Source: Pseudorhodobacter sp. MZDSW-24AT
GTDB lineage: Bacteria; Pseudomonadota; Alphaproteobacteria; Rhodobacterales; Rhodobacteraceae
Reading direction: 5' to 3'
DNA length: 64,000 nucleotides
Assembly (NCBI RefSeq): GCF_002794355.1
Contig: NZ_PGOI01000008.1
Span: 186,001-250,000 of the forward strand
In this document: positions 36,597-46,982 of the stretch, one piece after another
Numbering within the stretch: position 1 is the first letter of the stretch
How the letters are laid out: every line of letters starts with the position of its first letter
Made by a program: the position numbers and the translations under genes
The notes under the pieces: model-generated
Told to the model about the DNA's origin: nothing
Database searches by the model: none
The model's input: only the letters and a program-made list of their open reading frames with translations

Positions 36597-37405
36597 GGGC
36601 GCGCCTCTTCCAGCCGCCCGCCCACCCGGATCATCCGCACGCGCAGCGCCTTGCCAGTGCGGTCATCGGTCTCCACGAACACCCCCGACAGCGTCGCCGG
36701 CCCGGCGGCAGGCTCGAACCGCGCCTTCGGCATCCCGGTGATGAACCGCCGCAAAGGCTCCATCCGCTCCATCCCGATCACCGAATTATAGTCACCGCAC
36801 ATGCCCGCATCCGTCAGATAGGCGGTGCCTCCGCTCAGGATCTGCGCGTCGCCGGTGGGCACATGGGTATGGGTGCCCACCACAAGGCTCGCCTGCCCGT
36901 CGCACCAATGCCCCATCGCCATCTTCTCTGATGTCGCCTCGGCATGCACATCCACAATCGCCGCCTGCACCGCGCCGCCCAAGGCATGCGTCTTAAGCAC
37001 CTGCTCGATCGCGGAAAACGGATCGTCAAAGGGGCGCTTCATGAACACCTGCCCCAGCACCTGCGCCACCAGCACCTTGCGCCCTTGCGTGGCGCTGAAC
37101 ACCCGCCACCCCTTGCCCGGCGCCACCTTGCTGAAATTGATCGGCCGGAGGATGCGCGGCTCCTGCTCGATGAAACTCAGCATGTCCTTCTGGTCAAAGG
37201 CATGATCCCCCAGCGTCAGGCAATCCGCCCCCGCCCCCAGCAGGATCTTGGCATGATCCGGCGTCAGCCCCGCCCCGGAAGAGGCGTTTTCGCCATTCAC
37301 CACCACGAAATCGAGGTTCCATTCCGTGCGCAACCCCGGCAGCCGCTCGGCAATCGCCGCGCGCCCGGTCCGCCCCATCACATCGCCAAGGAAAAGCATT
37401 CGCAT
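36593..37405 (-). CDS. TIGR00282/YmdB-family metallophosphoesterase
   Basis: The 270-residue protein has the dimetal phosphoesterase motifs in order: LFLGDVMGRTGR, VVNGENAS, TLGDHAFD, VDVHAEATSEK and VGTHTHVPTGD. Relatives hydrolyse 2',3'-cyclic nucleotides, and YmdB affects RNA decay and development in Bacillus. It heads the minus-strand run that reaches yebC, and is divergent from the helicase gene by 98 bases. Confidence 0.9.
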   Translation of the reverse strand: MRMLFLGDVMGRTGRAAIAERLPGLRTEWNLDFVVVNGENASSGAGLTPDHAKILLGAGADCLTLGDHAFDQKDMLSFIEQEPRILRPINFSKVAPGKGWRVFSATQGRKVLVAQVLGQVFMKRPFDDPFSAIEQVLKTHALGGAVQAAIVDVHAEATSEKMAMGHWCDGQASLVVGTHTHVPTGDAQILSGGTAYLTDAGMCGDYNSVIGMERMEPLRRFITGMPKARFEPAAGPATLSGVFVETDDRTGKALRVRMIRVGGRLEEARP

Positions 37406-37503
37406 GGCCCCCGGGTTAAGCCGCGCCGCGCGCCCCTTCAAGCAAAATCGCAGCCGCCTCCGCGCCCGGTTGACGCGGCACCGCACACGGCTACCTTGCG
37501 GGG

Positions 37504-39897
37504 ATGGAACGCCTTCCCCCCGCGCTGTCTGACTGGTTCGCCGCCAAAGGCTGGACCCTGCACCCACATCAGACCGAGATGCTGGCCCGCGCCGCCGATC
37601 CCGCCACCTTGCTCATCGCGCCCACGGGGGGCGGCAAGACGCTTGCAGGCTTCCTGCCCACGCTGGCCGAACTGGCCAAGGCGCCGCCAAAGGGCCTGCA
37701 CACCCTTTACATCTCGCCGCTCAAGGCGCTGGCCGCCGACATCCGCCGCAACCTGCGCACCCCGATCGAAGGCGCCAACCTGCCGATCCGGGTCGAGGAC
37801 CGCACCGGTGACACCACCTATACCCAGCGCCGCCGCCAACGCGCCGACCCGCCGCATGTCCTGCTCACCACGCCCGAGTCACTGGCGCTGCTGCTGTCTT
37901 ATGAGGACGCGCCCCGCATCTTCGCCGGGCTGCAACGGGTGGTCTTGGATGAAATCCACGCGCTGGCGGAATCAAAACGCGGCGATCAGATGACCCTGCT
38001 CCTCGCGCGTCTGCAAAGCCTCTCGCCCGGCCTGCGCCGCGTCGGCCTTTCGGCCACGGTCGAAGATCCGCCCGCGCTGGCCCGCTTCCTTGCGCCCAAC
38101 ACCGGCATCCTGCTGGCCGACCCCGGCCCCGCCCCGGACATTCAGATGCTGGAAACCGAAGCTCCCCCGCCTTGGGCGGGCGGCGGCGGGCGCTATGCGA
38201 TTCCCGCCATCCTCGAACAGGTGAAACAGCACCGCACCACGCTGATCTTCCACAACACCCGCGCGCAGGCCGAGCTGTTCTTTCACGACCTCTGGCTGAA
38301 CAATACCGAAGACCTGCCCATCGGCATCCACCACGGCAGCCTCTCGCGCGAACAGCGCGAACGGGTCGAGGCCGCGATGGTCGCAGGCCAGTTGCGCGCC
38401 ATCGTCTGCACCGGCAGCCTCGACCTTGGCATCGACTGGGGCGATGTGGATCTGGTGATTCAGGTCGGCGCGCCCAAGAACGTCAAACGCCTCGTCCAGC
38501 GCATCGGCCGCGCCAACCACCGCTACAACGCGCCATCGAAAGCGCTGCTCCTGCCCGCCAACCGCTTTGAAGTGGTGGAATGCAAGGCCGCGCTCGATGC
38601 CGTGCGCGAGGGCACGCTCGATGGCGAACCGCGCGGCCCCGGGCCGCGCGATGTGCTGTGCCAGCACATCCTGCTCACCGCCTGCGCCGGTCCCTTCACC
38701 GCCGACGCGCTTTATGCCGAAGTCATCACCGCCGGCCCCTATGCCGCCCTCACCCGCGCGCAATTCGACGCCACCCTCGATTTCGTCGCCACCGGGGGCT
38801 ACGCCTTGCGCGCCTATGACCGCTGGCAACGCCTGAAACAAACGGGCGAGACATGGCACCTGCGCGATCCGCGCGCCGCCGCCGTGATCCGCCAGAACCT
38901 TGGCACCATCATCGATGTCGAAACGCTCAAGGTCCGCCTCAAGAACCGCTTCGGCGGCACCCCCTTGGGCGAGGTCGAGGAAAGCTTTGCCGCCACCCTC
39001 ACCCCGGGCGATACCTTCCTGATGGGTGGTCAGGTCGTGCGCTACGAAGGTTTGCGCGAAATGACCGTCGAAGTCACCAATCAACCCGGCCGCGACCCCA
39101 AGGTCGCTGTGTTTAATGGAACAAAATTCGCCACATCCACTGTGCTGACCCAGCGGATTCTTGACATATTCCAACAACCCCGCTGGCCAGACCTGCCCGC
39201 CCACACCGCCCAGTGGCTCGCCCTCCAGCGCGAGGTGTCGCGCCTGCCCGATGCCGAGACGCTGCTCTGCGAAAGCTTTCCGCATGACGGGCGCGCGCAT
39301 CTGGTGGTCTATGGCTTTGCCGGACGCAACGCCCAGCAAACCCTTGGCCTTTTGCTCACCAAGGCGATGGAAGAGGCGGGCCTTGCCCCCTTGGGCTTTG
39401 TCGCCACCGATTATGCCACGCTGATCTGGGGCATCGACGCGGTCGAGGATGCCGCCCCCCTGTTCGATCTGCACGCCTTGCAAGACGGGCTGGAAACCTG
39501 GCTTGCGGGCAATGCGGTGATGAAACGCACCTTCCGCGCCAGCGCCATCATCGCGGGCCTGATCGAGCGCAGCCACCAAGGCCGCCGCAAATCCGGGCGG
39601 CAGGCGACGTTTTCGTCGGACATTCTTTACGACACCTTGCGCAAATATGACCCCGACCATCTGCTCTTGCAGATCACCCGCGAAGAGGCGATGCGCGGCC
39701 TGATCGACTTTTCCCGCATCGAAGACATGCTCGCCCGCGTCGCAGGCCGGATCGAGACGCGCCGCCTGCCCCGGCTCTCGCCGCTCTCGGCCCCGCTGTT
39801 TCTGGAACCCGGCCGCATCCCGGTGCAGGGCATGGGCCGCGAACGGCTGGCCGAAGACGCGGCGCGCAAGCTGATGGAAGCGGCGGGTCTGGCCTGA
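37504..39897 (+). CDS. Ligase-associated DEXH helicase (Lhr family)
   Basis: The 797-residue superfamily 2 helicase has Walker A TGGGKT (41-46), DEIH (149-152), SATVEDP motif III, HHGSLSREQRE and QRIGRANHRYN motif VI, then an Lhr-type C-terminal region. The shorter Lhr form belongs to a four-gene DNA damage module with an ATP-dependent ligase, an exonuclease and PdeM. PdeM follows after 142 bases; the ligase and exonuclease are not in this window. Confidence 0.9.
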   Translation: MERLPPALSDWFAAKGWTLHPHQTEMLARAADPATLLIAPTGGGKTLAGFLPTLAELAKAPPKGLHTLYISPLKALAADIRRNLRTPIEGANLPIRVEDRTGDTTYTQRRRQRADPPHVLLTTPESLALLLSYEDAPRIFAGLQRVVLDEIHALAESKRGDQMTLLLARLQSLSPGLRRVGLSATVEDPPALARFLAPNTGILLADPGPAPDIQMLETEAPPPWAGGGGRYAIPAILEQVKQHRTTLIFHNTRAQAELFFHDLWLNNTEDLPIGIHHGSLSREQRERVEAAMVAGQLRAIVCTGSLDLGIDWGDVDLVIQVGAPKNVKRLVQRIGRANHRYNAPSKALLLPANRFEVVECKAALDAVREGTLDGEPRGPGPRDVLCQHILLTACAGPFTADALYAEVITAGPYAALTRAQFDATLDFVATGGYALRAYDRWQRLKQTGETWHLRDPRAAAVIRQNLGTIIDVETLKVRLKNRFGGTPLGEVEESFAATLTPGDTFLMGGQVVRYEGLREMTVEVTNQPGRDPKVAVFNGTKFATSTVLTQRILDIFQQPRWPDLPAHTAQWLALQREVSRLPDAETLLCESFPHDGRAHLVVYGFAGRNAQQTLGLLLTKAMEEAGLAPLGFVATDYATLIWGIDAVEDAAPLFDLHALQDGLETWLAGNAVMKRTFRASAIIAGLIERSHQGRRKSGRQATFSSDILYDTLRKYDPDHLLLQITREEAMRGLIDFSRIEDMLARVAGRIETRRLPRLSPLSAPLFLEPGRIPVQGMGRERLAEDAARKLMEAAGLA

Positions 39898-39917
39898 AGC
39901 GCGCGGCTGACAAGGAT

Positions 39918-39992
39918 TTGCACCTTTCTGAAATACTCCCGCCGGAGGCGACCGTCGGATGCCTCCGGCGGGAGTATTTCAGAAAGGTGCAA
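39918..39992. repeat. 32-bp perfect inverted repeat (two head-to-head intergenic elements)
   Basis: The arm 39918-39949 is exactly complementary to 39961-39992 around an 11-base centre. Each arm is a copy of the element beginning TTGCACCTTTC and continuing AAATACTCCCGCCGGAGG, also seen at 56088-56119 and, modified, at 12488, 12610 and 12732. It lies between the helicase and pdeM genes, which run the same way. Confidence 0.92.
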
Positions 39993-40039
39993 GCGGCAGG
40001 GGATTGCATTTCGGGGACGGTCCGGCCAGATCAGGCGGC

Positions 40040-40690
40040 ATGAGCCTGACCTTCCGCCTTGCCGACACCACCCTGATCGCCCGCCCTTCCGGGGCGCTGT
40101 TCTGGCCAGAGGCGGGGCTGCTCTGTGTGTCGGACCTGCACCTTGGCAAATCCGAGCGCATGGCGCGCCGCGCGGGCACGCTCTTGCCGCCCTATGAAAC
40201 CCGCGAGACACTGGCGCGGCTGGAGGCCGAGGTGGAGGCGACGGCAGCGCGGCGGGTGATCTGTCTGGGCGACAGTTTCGACGATGCCGCGAGCCTTGAC
40301 GGGCTGGAAGAGGACGACAGGCTGTGGCTCACCCGGCTCATCGCGGGGCGCGACTGGATCTGGATTGCGGGCAACCATGATGCCGGGCCGCTCGACATTG
40401 CGGGCACCCACCGGGCCGAGGTGCCTTTGGGGCCGCTCACCTTTCGCCACATCGCCGAAGCCGGGGCGCAAGGGGAGGTGTCGGGTCATTACCACCCCAA
40501 GGCCCGGCTGGCGGGCAAGGCCTGGCGTTGCTTTCTCGCCGACCGCAACCGGGTGATCCTGCCGGCCTTTGGCACCTATACCGGCGGGCTCTGGTGCCAA
40601 GACGCCGCTTTTGCCGGGCTGATGCAGCCCGGCGCTCTGGCCATCTTGGCCGGGGGCACGGTGGCCCGCGCGATCCCAATGCCGCGCTAG
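40040..40690 (+). CDS. pdeM: Ligase-associated DNA damage response endonuclease PdeM
   Basis: The 216-residue calcineurin-type phosphoesterase has CVSDLHLGKSERMARR, LGDSFDD, IAGNHDAG and SGHYHPKA, the standard metal-binding set. PdeM is the nuclease of the ligase-associated repair module. The ATG at 40040 gives the family N-terminus MSLTFRLADTTLIA. The stem-loop described above stands in its leader. Confidence 0.9.
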   Translation: MSLTFRLADTTLIARPSGALFWPEAGLLCVSDLHLGKSERMARRAGTLLPPYETRETLARLEAEVEATAARRVICLGDSFDDAASLDGLEEDDRLWLTRLIAGRDWIWIAGNHDAGPLDIAGTHRAEVPLGPLTFRHIAEAGAQGEVSGHYHPKARLAGKAWRCFLADRNRVILPAFGTYTGGLWCQDAAFAGLMQPGALAILAGGTVARAIPMPR

Positions 40691-40709
40691 CCGCGCATGT
40701 GGCTGCCGC

Positions 40710-41600
40710 TCAGGCGGTCAGCCCCTCAGGCTCGGGCAGGCCATGGGCACGGCAGCAGGCGGTCAGCGTATTGGCCAGAAGACAGGCAATCGTCATCGGC
40801 CCCACGCCGCCCGGCACCGGGGTGATGGCCCCCGCCACCGCGGCAGCACTTGCGAAATCGACATCACCCACCAGCCGGGTCTTGCCGTCCCGCTCGACCC
40901 GGTTGATGCCCACGTCGATGACGGTTGCCCCCGGCTTGACCATGTCACCGGTGATCATCTCGGGCCGCCCCACCGCCGCCACCAGAATATCAGCGCTGCG
41001 GCACAGCGCGGCCAGATCCTTGGTGCGGCTGTGCGCGATCGTCACCGTGCAGCTGTCGCCCAACAGCAGCTGCGCCATCGGCTTGCCCACGATGTTGCTG
41101 CGCCCCACCACCACCGCGTTCAGCCCCGAAAGCGAGCCGTGATACGCGCGCAGCATCATCAGACAGCCCAAGGGCGTGCAGGGCACCATCGCCTTTTGCC
41201 CGGTGCCCAGAAGGCCCACGTTCGAGATGTGAAAACCGTCGACATCCTTGGCCGGGTCAATCGCATTGATCACCAGATCGGCGTTCATATGCGCGGGCAA
41301 GGGCAGCTGCACCAGAATGCCATGCACCTGCGCATCGGCGTTCAGCCGCGCGATCAGCGCCAGCAGATCGGCCTCGGGCGTGTCGGCGGGCAGCTTGTGT
41401 TCAAAGCTCCGCATCCCCGCCTCAAGCGTCTGCACGCCCTTGTTGCGCACATAGACCTGACTGGCCGGGTCCTCCCCCACCAGCACCACCGCAAGGCCGG
41501 GGACCAGCCCTTGCTCCTCGGCCAGCCGCGCCACATGGGCTGCCACCCGGGCGCGCACATCCGCCGCAAACGCCTTGCCGTCGATCACTTGGCCCGCCAT
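40710..41600 (-). CDS. folD: Bifunctional methylene-THF dehydrogenase/cyclohydrolase FolD
   Basis: The 296-residue enzyme has the substrate loop [14 protein letters not shown], the GILVQLPLP motif, [10 protein letters not shown] and the NADP site [11 protein letters not shown]. It interconverts methylene-, methenyl- and formyl-tetrahydrofolate. It begins one base after the chorismate mutase gene and follows fhs in the same run, so the run supplies one-carbon units. Confidence 0.97.
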   Translation of the reverse strand: MAGQVIDGKAFAADVRARVAAHVARLAEEQGLVPGLAVVLVGEDPASQVYVRNKGVQTLEAGMRSFEHKLPADTPEADLLALIARLNADAQVHGILVQLPLPAHMNADLVINAIDPAKDVDGFHISNVGLLGTGQKAMVPCTPLGCLMMLRAYHGSLSGLNAVVVGRSNIVGKPMAQLLLGDSCTVTIAHSRTKDLAALCRSADILVAAVGRPEMITGDMVKPGATVIDVGINRVERDGKTRLVGDVDFASAAAVAGAITPVPGGVGPMTIACLLANTLTACCRAHGLPEPEGLTA

Positions 41601-41601
41601 C

Positions 41602-41916
41602 TCAGCCGTCCTTTCGCATGGAATCCGGGCCCAGGCGGTTTTCCTCCCGCGCGATGGACCAATCGATCAGCCGCCGCCACAGCTTTTCGACCAGATCGGG
41701 CGGCAGACCATGGGTCTGGGCATGGCGGCGCACATTGGCCACCACCTCCTCCACCCGCGAGCCGATGCGCGCGGGCAGGTCCACCTCGGCCTTGATCTCG
41801 GCGGCGCGGTCGATATAGCCCGCCCGTTCCGCAAACAGCCGCACCAGATCTTCGTCCAGCCGGTCGATTTCAGCCCGGATATGGACCATGGTTTCACATT
41901 CCGCAGGTTTGCGCAT
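41602..41916 (-). CDS. Chorismate mutase (AroQ type)
   Basis: The 104-residue all-helical protein has [20 protein letters not shown] and RAAEIKAEV, the AroQ active-site pattern (arginine, aspartate, lysine), followed by a C-terminal helix. It converts chorismate to prephenate for phenylalanine and tyrosine. AAGGG precedes the ATG at 41916. It is set between fhs and folD, an unusual place for an aromatic-pathway gene; a pericyclase relative acting on another substrate cannot be excluded. Confidence 0.85.
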   Translation of the reverse strand: MRKPAECETMVHIRAEIDRLDEDLVRLFAERAGYIDRAAEIKAEVDLPARIGSRVEEVVANVRRHAQTHGLPPDLVEKLWRRLIDWSIAREENRLGPDSMRKDG

Positions 41917-41994
41917 CGGACCCTTCCCGTTCAGACCCCCCCGACATAATCGCCTGCCCGGCAAAGGGCAACGCGGGGATTTGCCTCACAGCGT

Positions 41995-43671
41995 TCAGAA
42001 CAGCCCTTCGACATGGCCTTCCGCGTTCAGCCGGATCACCTCGGCCGAAGGCACCCGCGGCAGGCCCGGCATCGTCATGATCTCGCCGCAGATCGCCACC
42101 ACGAACCCCGCCCCTGCCGAAAGCCGCACCTCGCGCACCGGGATCACATGGCCCGTGGGCGCACCGCGCAGCGTGGGGTCGGTGGTAAAGCTGTATTGCG
42201 TCTTGGCGATGCACACCGGCAAGTTGCCATGCCCCGCCGCTTCCCACGCGCGCAACTGATCCACCACCGCCTTGTCGGCCACCACCGCCTCGGCGCGGTA
42301 GATCTCCTTGGCTATTGCCTCGATCTTGGCGAGCAAAGGCAGCGCATCGGGGTAGAGCGGCGCGAAATCCGCCGCCCCGCTTTCGGCCAGCGCCACCACC
42401 TTCTGCGCCAATTCTTCGATGCCGGCCGAGCCTTGCGCCCAATGCTTGCACAAGATCGCCTCGGCGCCTTGCTCGGCCACATAGGCCTGCACGGCGGCAA
42501 TCTCGGCGGGCGTGTCGCTCACGAAATGGTTGATCGCCACCACCACCGGCACGCCGAACTTGCGCACATTCTCGATATGGCGGCCCAGATTGGGGCAGCC
42601 CGTCCGCACGGCCTCCACATTCTCGGCCCCCAGATCGGCCTTGGCCACGCCGCCGTTCATCTTCATCGCGCGCACCGTGGCCACGATCACCGCCGCCGCC
42701 GGGCGCAGGCCCGCCTTGCGGCACTTGATGTCAAAGAACTTCTCCGCCCCAAGGTCCGCCCCGAACCCGGCCTCCGTCACCACATACTCGCCCAGCTTCA
42801 GGGCCGTCGTGGTGGCAATCACCGAATTGCAGCCATGCGCGATATTGGCGAACGGCCCGCCGTGCACGAAGGCCGGGTTGTTCTCCAGCGTCTGCACCAG
42901 ATTGGGCTGCATCGCATCTTTCAACAGCACCGTCATCGCGCCATCGGCCTTGATGTCGCGCGCCGTGACCGGAGCCTTCCCGCGCGTATAGGCCACCACG
43001 ATATTGCCCAGCCGCTCCTGCAAATCCTCCAGATCGCGCGCAAGGCACAAAATGGCCATCACTTCCGAGGCCACCGTGATGTCGAACCCGGTCTGGCGCG
43101 GAAAGCCGTTGGCCACCCCGCCAAGGTTCACCACCACGTCGCGCAAGGCGCGGTCGTTCATGTCCATCACGCGCCGCCACACCACCCGGCGCGCATCAAT
43201 GTCCAGCGTGTTGCCCCAGTAGATGTGATTGTCGATCATCGCCGCCAAAAGGTTGTGGGCCGATGTGATCGCGTGGAAATCGCCGGTGAAATGCAGGTTC
43301 ATCTCCTCCATCGGCACCACCTGCGCCATGCCCCCGCCTGCCGCCCCGCCCTTCATCCCGAAGTTGGGGCCAAGGCTCGCCTCGCGGATGCACACCACCG
43401 CCCGTTTGCCGATCCGGTTCAACCCGTCGCCCAAGCCCACCGTCGTGGTCGTCTTGCCCTCGCCCGCCGGGGTCGGGTTGATCGCCGTCACCAAGATCAG
43501 CTTGCCATCGGGGCGATCCTTCAGCCCGGCGATGAAGTCCTGCCCCAGCTTGGCCTTGTCATGGCCATAGGGCAGCAGATCCGCCTCGGGAATCCCCAGC
43601 TTGGCGCCAATCGCCTGAATGCGCTGCTTCTTTGCCGCGCGGGCAATCTCGATGTCGGATGCAAAGGCCAT
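41995..43671 (-). CDS. fhs: Formate--tetrahydrofolate ligase
   Basis: The 558-residue enzyme has an ATP loop TPAGEGKTT (67-75) and [20 protein letters not shown], with the family's length. It activates formate as 10-formyl-THF. FolD then reduces the one-carbon unit, so the fhs-folD run can feed serine, purine and methionine synthesis (the other genes are near 5 and 7-10 kb). Confidence 0.97.
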   Translation of the reverse strand: MAFASDIEIARAAKKQRIQAIGAKLGIPEADLLPYGHDKAKLGQDFIAGLKDRPDGKLILVTAINPTPAGEGKTTTTVGLGDGLNRIGKRAVVCIREASLGPNFGMKGGAAGGGMAQVVPMEEMNLHFTGDFHAITSAHNLLAAMIDNHIYWGNTLDIDARRVVWRRVMDMNDRALRDVVVNLGGVANGFPRQTGFDITVASEVMAILCLARDLEDLQERLGNIVVAYTRGKAPVTARDIKADGAMTVLLKDAMQPNLVQTLENNPAFVHGGPFANIAHGCNSVIATTTALKLGEYVVTEAGFGADLGAEKFFDIKCRKAGLRPAAAVIVATVRAMKMNGGVAKADLGAENVEAVRTGCPNLGRHIENVRKFGVPVVVAINHFVSDTPAEIAAVQAYVAEQGAEAILCKHWAQGSAGIEELAQKVVALAESGAADFAPLYPDALPLLAKIEAIAKEIYRAEAVVADKAVVDQLRAWEAAGHGNLPVCIAKTQYSFTTDPTLRGAPTGHVIPVREVRLSAGAGFVVAICGEIMTMPGLPRVPSAEVIRLNAEGHVEGLF

Positions 43672-43812
43672 GTCTCTCTCCCAAGGTCAGTCCTGCGCCT
43701 TGTTGCGGCGCTTGCCCTCAGTGTTAGCGACGGAGTCGCCCGAAACACAGGCATTTCCGACCTCTGACCGACGAATTCCGCCGCAAACGCGCGCGCCTGC
43801 CGCGCCCAAAGC

Positions 43813-44412
43813 TCAGGCGCGGCGCACCTCTTTCAGATGGGTCCAAGCCCGCTGGTCGGGAATGTGCAGCGTGATCGCCTCGCCCAGATGGAACGTGCCC
43901 TCGCGCTCGACCCAAGCCGTGATGCCCCGCCGCCCTTTGGCCGCCGTCTTGAACAGGCGGCCATAGCCGGGATGCGCGGCCTCGATCGGTTTGCCGGGCA
44001 GCACGCAAGGGCGGTTTTCCATATCCACCACCAGCGTCGCCCCGCCTGCGGCCTGAAGGCGCGAGGACGGCGGCAACCGCGTGAAATCCGGCAGCCCTTC
44101 AATCACCATCGTCGCACCCAGCAAGGCCGGGTCCAGCGCAGGCAAGCCCATGCGTTCGGCAATCTCAGCCATTTCCTCGGCGCCCATGATGGAAAACTGC
44201 CGCGTGTTGCGAATCTCGGTGCCGCGCGGATACTGCGCCTTCACCCGGCTACAGGCGGGCCGCGTCAGCCCGCCATGCGCCTCGCCTTCCGGCCCGGCAA
44301 AGCTCGCGCGCAACGCGGTCACCGGATCGGCCTGCAATTGGCGATCCCGGTCAGGCACCACCCCCAACCATGTGATGCGCCCCACAAATCCGCTCGGTTT
44401 CAACGCTGCCAT
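43813..44412 (-). CDS. MOSC-domain protein
   Basis: The 199-residue protein has a MOSC pattern (PGEGEAHGG-like region read as GPEGEAHGGLTRPACSR, then RNTRQFSIMGAEE and the terminal PDQRAWTHLKEV). MOSC domains bind a sulfur or molybdenum-cofactor group; small single-domain members such as YiiM reduce N-hydroxylated compounds. Cys62 lies in the region of the conserved family cysteine. Its substrate is unknown. The upstream 640-base spacer is non-coding. Confidence 0.8.
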   Translation of the reverse strand: MAALKPSGFVGRITWLGVVPDRDRQLQADPVTALRASFAGPEGEAHGGLTRPACSRVKAQYPRGTEIRNTRQFSIMGAEEMAEIAERMGLPALDPALLGATMVIEGLPDFTRLPPSSRLQAAGGATLVVDMENRPCVLPGKPIEAAHPGYGRLFKTAAKGRRGITAWVEREGTFHLGEAITLHIPDQRAWTHLKEVRRA

Positions 44413-45055
44413 ACTGGCCTCCTGTCATTTCTGTCGCCGCAGGGCCGTGCCCCGTCGCCCCGCGCCGGCAAAGCGCCGCCGTAAAGGGGCGCCCGCCTCC
44501 GCCTCTGGCCGAACTCTGGCCCGGTCTGGGCCCGCGCGCAAGCAAGCCCTCTTAAACCCCATCTCTCAGCCGCACGCGAAAGCGCGTCTCGCGCCCGCAC
44601 CGCATCGGCCAGCCGCGCGCGCAAAACCGCGCAAGCCAAGTCCCGCCCGGCGCTCACGGGCACAGCCCGACGCCCGCGCAGGAACCCCCGGCTCCACCAA
44701 AGCCCGCCAAGCCCGACAGGCGAAAACCTAGCCCCGCACACTCCGTACCGCGCCCCGCAAGCCCTCGGCGCTACGCAACTGTGGGGAAACTCACAAAGAC
44801 ACCCCCGCCCCGCGCGCCCCTCAACGAAACTGCGCAGTCACCCAAGCCACGCCCGCCAAAGATCACGCCACCCCGCACCACGCACCGCAAACGTCATCCG
44901 ACCCAAGCCACGCACAACAAAGATCGCGCCCCGGCGCCGCCCCAATCACAGCGGCTTGGCCTGCCAAGGTGGCCAGCACGCTTGCCGCACTTGCCGAAAA
45001 AGAAAAGCCCCGGAACCTGCTTTGGTTCCGGGGCCATGCTCTTTTGGCATCAAGA
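44413..45055. other. Non-coding spacer with strong strand skew and a short direct repeat
   Basis: I find no credible gene. The plus strand is rich in C and A and poor in G and T over about 44560-44940. A degenerate ~29-base direct repeat (core CCCAAGCCACGC, then CAAAGATC) occurs at 44840 and 44901. The right end holds the ftsH-side terminator. Confidence 0.6.
45001..45034 (-). terminator. Intrinsic terminator of the tol-pal-ftsH run
   Basis: A perfect 11-bp stem (45007-45017 with 45024-45034) has a 6-base loop, then TTTTCTTTTT on the minus strand, 22 bases after the ftsH stop. Confidence 0.95.
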
Positions 45056-46963
45056 TCACGCCAGCGGTTCGGGCTCCATGCCGCCCGTCGCCTTGGGCTT
45101 CAGCTTCGGGATCGACGGGATCGAGGCGATCCCCCCGCCCGAGGCAGGTTTGTCGGCATCATCGCCGCCGCCCAGCTTTTCACCCGCGACCACCTTCTTG
45201 ATCTCATCACCGGTCAGCGTTTCGTATTCCAGCAGGCCTTGCGCCAGCCGCTCGAACTCTTCGCTGCGCTCCAGCAGGATGCGGCGGGCGGTTTCATAGC
45301 CTTCATCGATCAGACGCTTCACTTCCTGCTCGATCAGGCGCTTGGTTTCCGCCGAAACCGAGAAGCCGCCCGTGTTGCCCTGATAGCCTTCGGCCGCTTC
45401 GGCATAATCGACGTTGCCGACCACATCCGACATGCCCCAGCGCAGCACCATCGCCCGCGCCAAGGCCGAGGCTTGCTGAATGTCGCCCGAAGGACCGTTC
45501 GACACCGCATCCGGGCCCCATTTGATGATCTCGGCCGCCTTGCCCGCCATGGTCATGGCGATGCGCTGTTCGCACTGGTCGCGGTGCCAGTTCAGCCGGT
45601 CCATCTCGGGCAGGCTCATCACCATGCCCAGCGCGCCACCGCGCGGGATGATCGTCGCCTTGTAGACCGGGTCACATTTCGGCAGCGCCATGCCGACGAT
45701 GGCGTGGCCCGCTTCGTGATAGGCGGTCATTTCCTTCTGGTCCTGCGTCAGCACCATGCTGCGCCGCTCGGCCCCCATCATGACCTTGTCTTTCGCGTTC
45801 TCGAAATCGTCCATCGCCACAAAGCGACGGCCCACGCGGGCGGCCATCAGCGCCGCCTCGTTCACAAGGTTCATCAGATCGGCGCCCGAGAATCCGGGCG
45901 TGCCGCGCGCGATGGTGCGCAGATCGACATCGGGGCCCAAAGGCACCTTGCGGGCATGCACGCCCAAGATCTTCTCGCGGCCCTTGATATCAGGGTTGGG
46001 CACATGAACCTGACGGTCAAAGCGGCCGGGGCGCAGCAGTGCCGGGTCCAGCACATCCTTGCGGTTGGTCGCGGCGACGATGATCACGCCCTCATTCGCC
46101 TCGAACCCGTCCATTTCGACCAGCAACTGGTTCAGCGTCTGCTCGCGTTCGTCATTGCCGCCGCCGATGCCCACGCCGCGGGCACGGCCCACCGCGTCGA
46201 TCTCATCGATGAACACGATGCACGGCGCGTTCTTCTTGGCCTGCTCGAACATGTCCCGCACCCGGCTGGCACCGACACCCACGAACATCTCCACGAAGTC
46301 CGACCCTGAGATGGTGAAGAAGGGCACGCCCGCCTCCCCCGCGATGGCGCGCGCCAGAAGCGTCTTACCAGTGCCCGGAGGGCCGACCAGCAAGGCGCCT
46401 TTGGGGATCTTGCCGCCCAGACGGCTGAACTTCTGCGGGTTGCGCAGGAATTCCACGATCTCTTCCAGCTCTTCCTTGGCCTCATCAATCCCGGCCACGT
46501 CGTCAAACGTCACCCGCCCGTGCTTTTCCGTCAGCAACTTCGCGCGCGATTTGCCAAAGCCCATCGCACCGCCTTTGCCTCCACCCTGCATGCGGTTCAT
46601 GAAGAAGATCCACACACCGATCAGCAACAGGAACGGCAGGAAGGTCATCAGGATCGAGACAAAGCCCGATTGCTGCTGCGCCTCGGCCCGCACCTCCACG
46701 CCCGCCGCCACCAGACGGTCGGTCACATCGGTGCCCTGCGGCACGATGGCGCCATAGGTGTTGCCATCCCGGCCCCGCACCTGCAGCCGTTCGCCATCGA
46801 TGACCACGCTGGTCACCTCACCCGAATCCACCCGCTGCACGAAATCCGAATAGGAAATCTGACGCGAGGACGTGGTGGCCTGATTCCCGCTGAACAGATT
46901 GAACAAGGCCAGGATCAGAAAGAACAGAACGACCCAGAAAGCGATATTTCGTGCATTTCCCAC
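45056..46963 (-). CDS. ftsH: ATP-dependent zinc metalloprotease FtsH
   Basis: The ~635-residue AAA+ protease has two N-terminal membrane helices around a periplasmic segment, Walker A GPPGTGKT (~194-201), a second region of homology, and the zinc site HEAGH (~416-420). FtsH degrades misassembled membrane proteins and typically LpxC. I chose the GTG at 46963 because AGGAG lies eight bases upstream and [10 protein letters not shown] is the family start; a GTG at 46978 is the alternative. A GC hairpin lies in its leader. Confidence 0.96.
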   Translation of the reverse strand: MGNARNIAFWVVLFFLILALFNLFSGNQATTSSRQISYSDFVQRVDSGEVTSVVIDGERLQVRGRDGNTYGAIVPQGTDVTDRLVAAGVEVRAEAQQQSGFVSILMTFLPFLLLIGVWIFFMNRMQGGGKGGAMGFGKSRAKLLTEKHGRVTFDDVAGIDEAKEELEEIVEFLRNPQKFSRLGGKIPKGALLVGPPGTGKTLLARAIAGEAGVPFFTISGSDFVEMFVGVGASRVRDMFEQAKKNAPCIVFIDEIDAVGRARGVGIGGGNDEREQTLNQLLVEMDGFEANEGVIIVAATNRKDVLDPALLRPGRFDRQVHVPNPDIKGREKILGVHARKVPLGPDVDLRTIARGTPGFSGADLMNLVNEAALMAARVGRRFVAMDDFENAKDKVMMGAERRSMVLTQDQKEMTAYHEAGHAIVGMALPKCDPVYKATIIPRGGALGMVMSLPEMDRLNWHRDQCEQRIAMTMAGKAAEIIKWGPDAVSNGPSGDIQQASALARAMVLRWGMSDVVGNVDYAEAAEGYQGNTGGFSVSAETKRLIEQEVKRLIDEGYETARRILLERSEEFERLAQGLLEYETLTGDEIKKVVAGEKLGGGDDADKPASGGGIASIPSIPKLKPKATGGMEPEPLA

Positions 46964-46982
46964 GAAGCGTCTCCTCACATGT

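Noticed and set aside
44400-44741. Minus-strand frame of 113 codons upstream of the MOSC gene
   Set aside because: It overlaps the MOSC start, is Arg/Gly/Ala-rich with no recognisable motif, and lacks a credible ribosome site.
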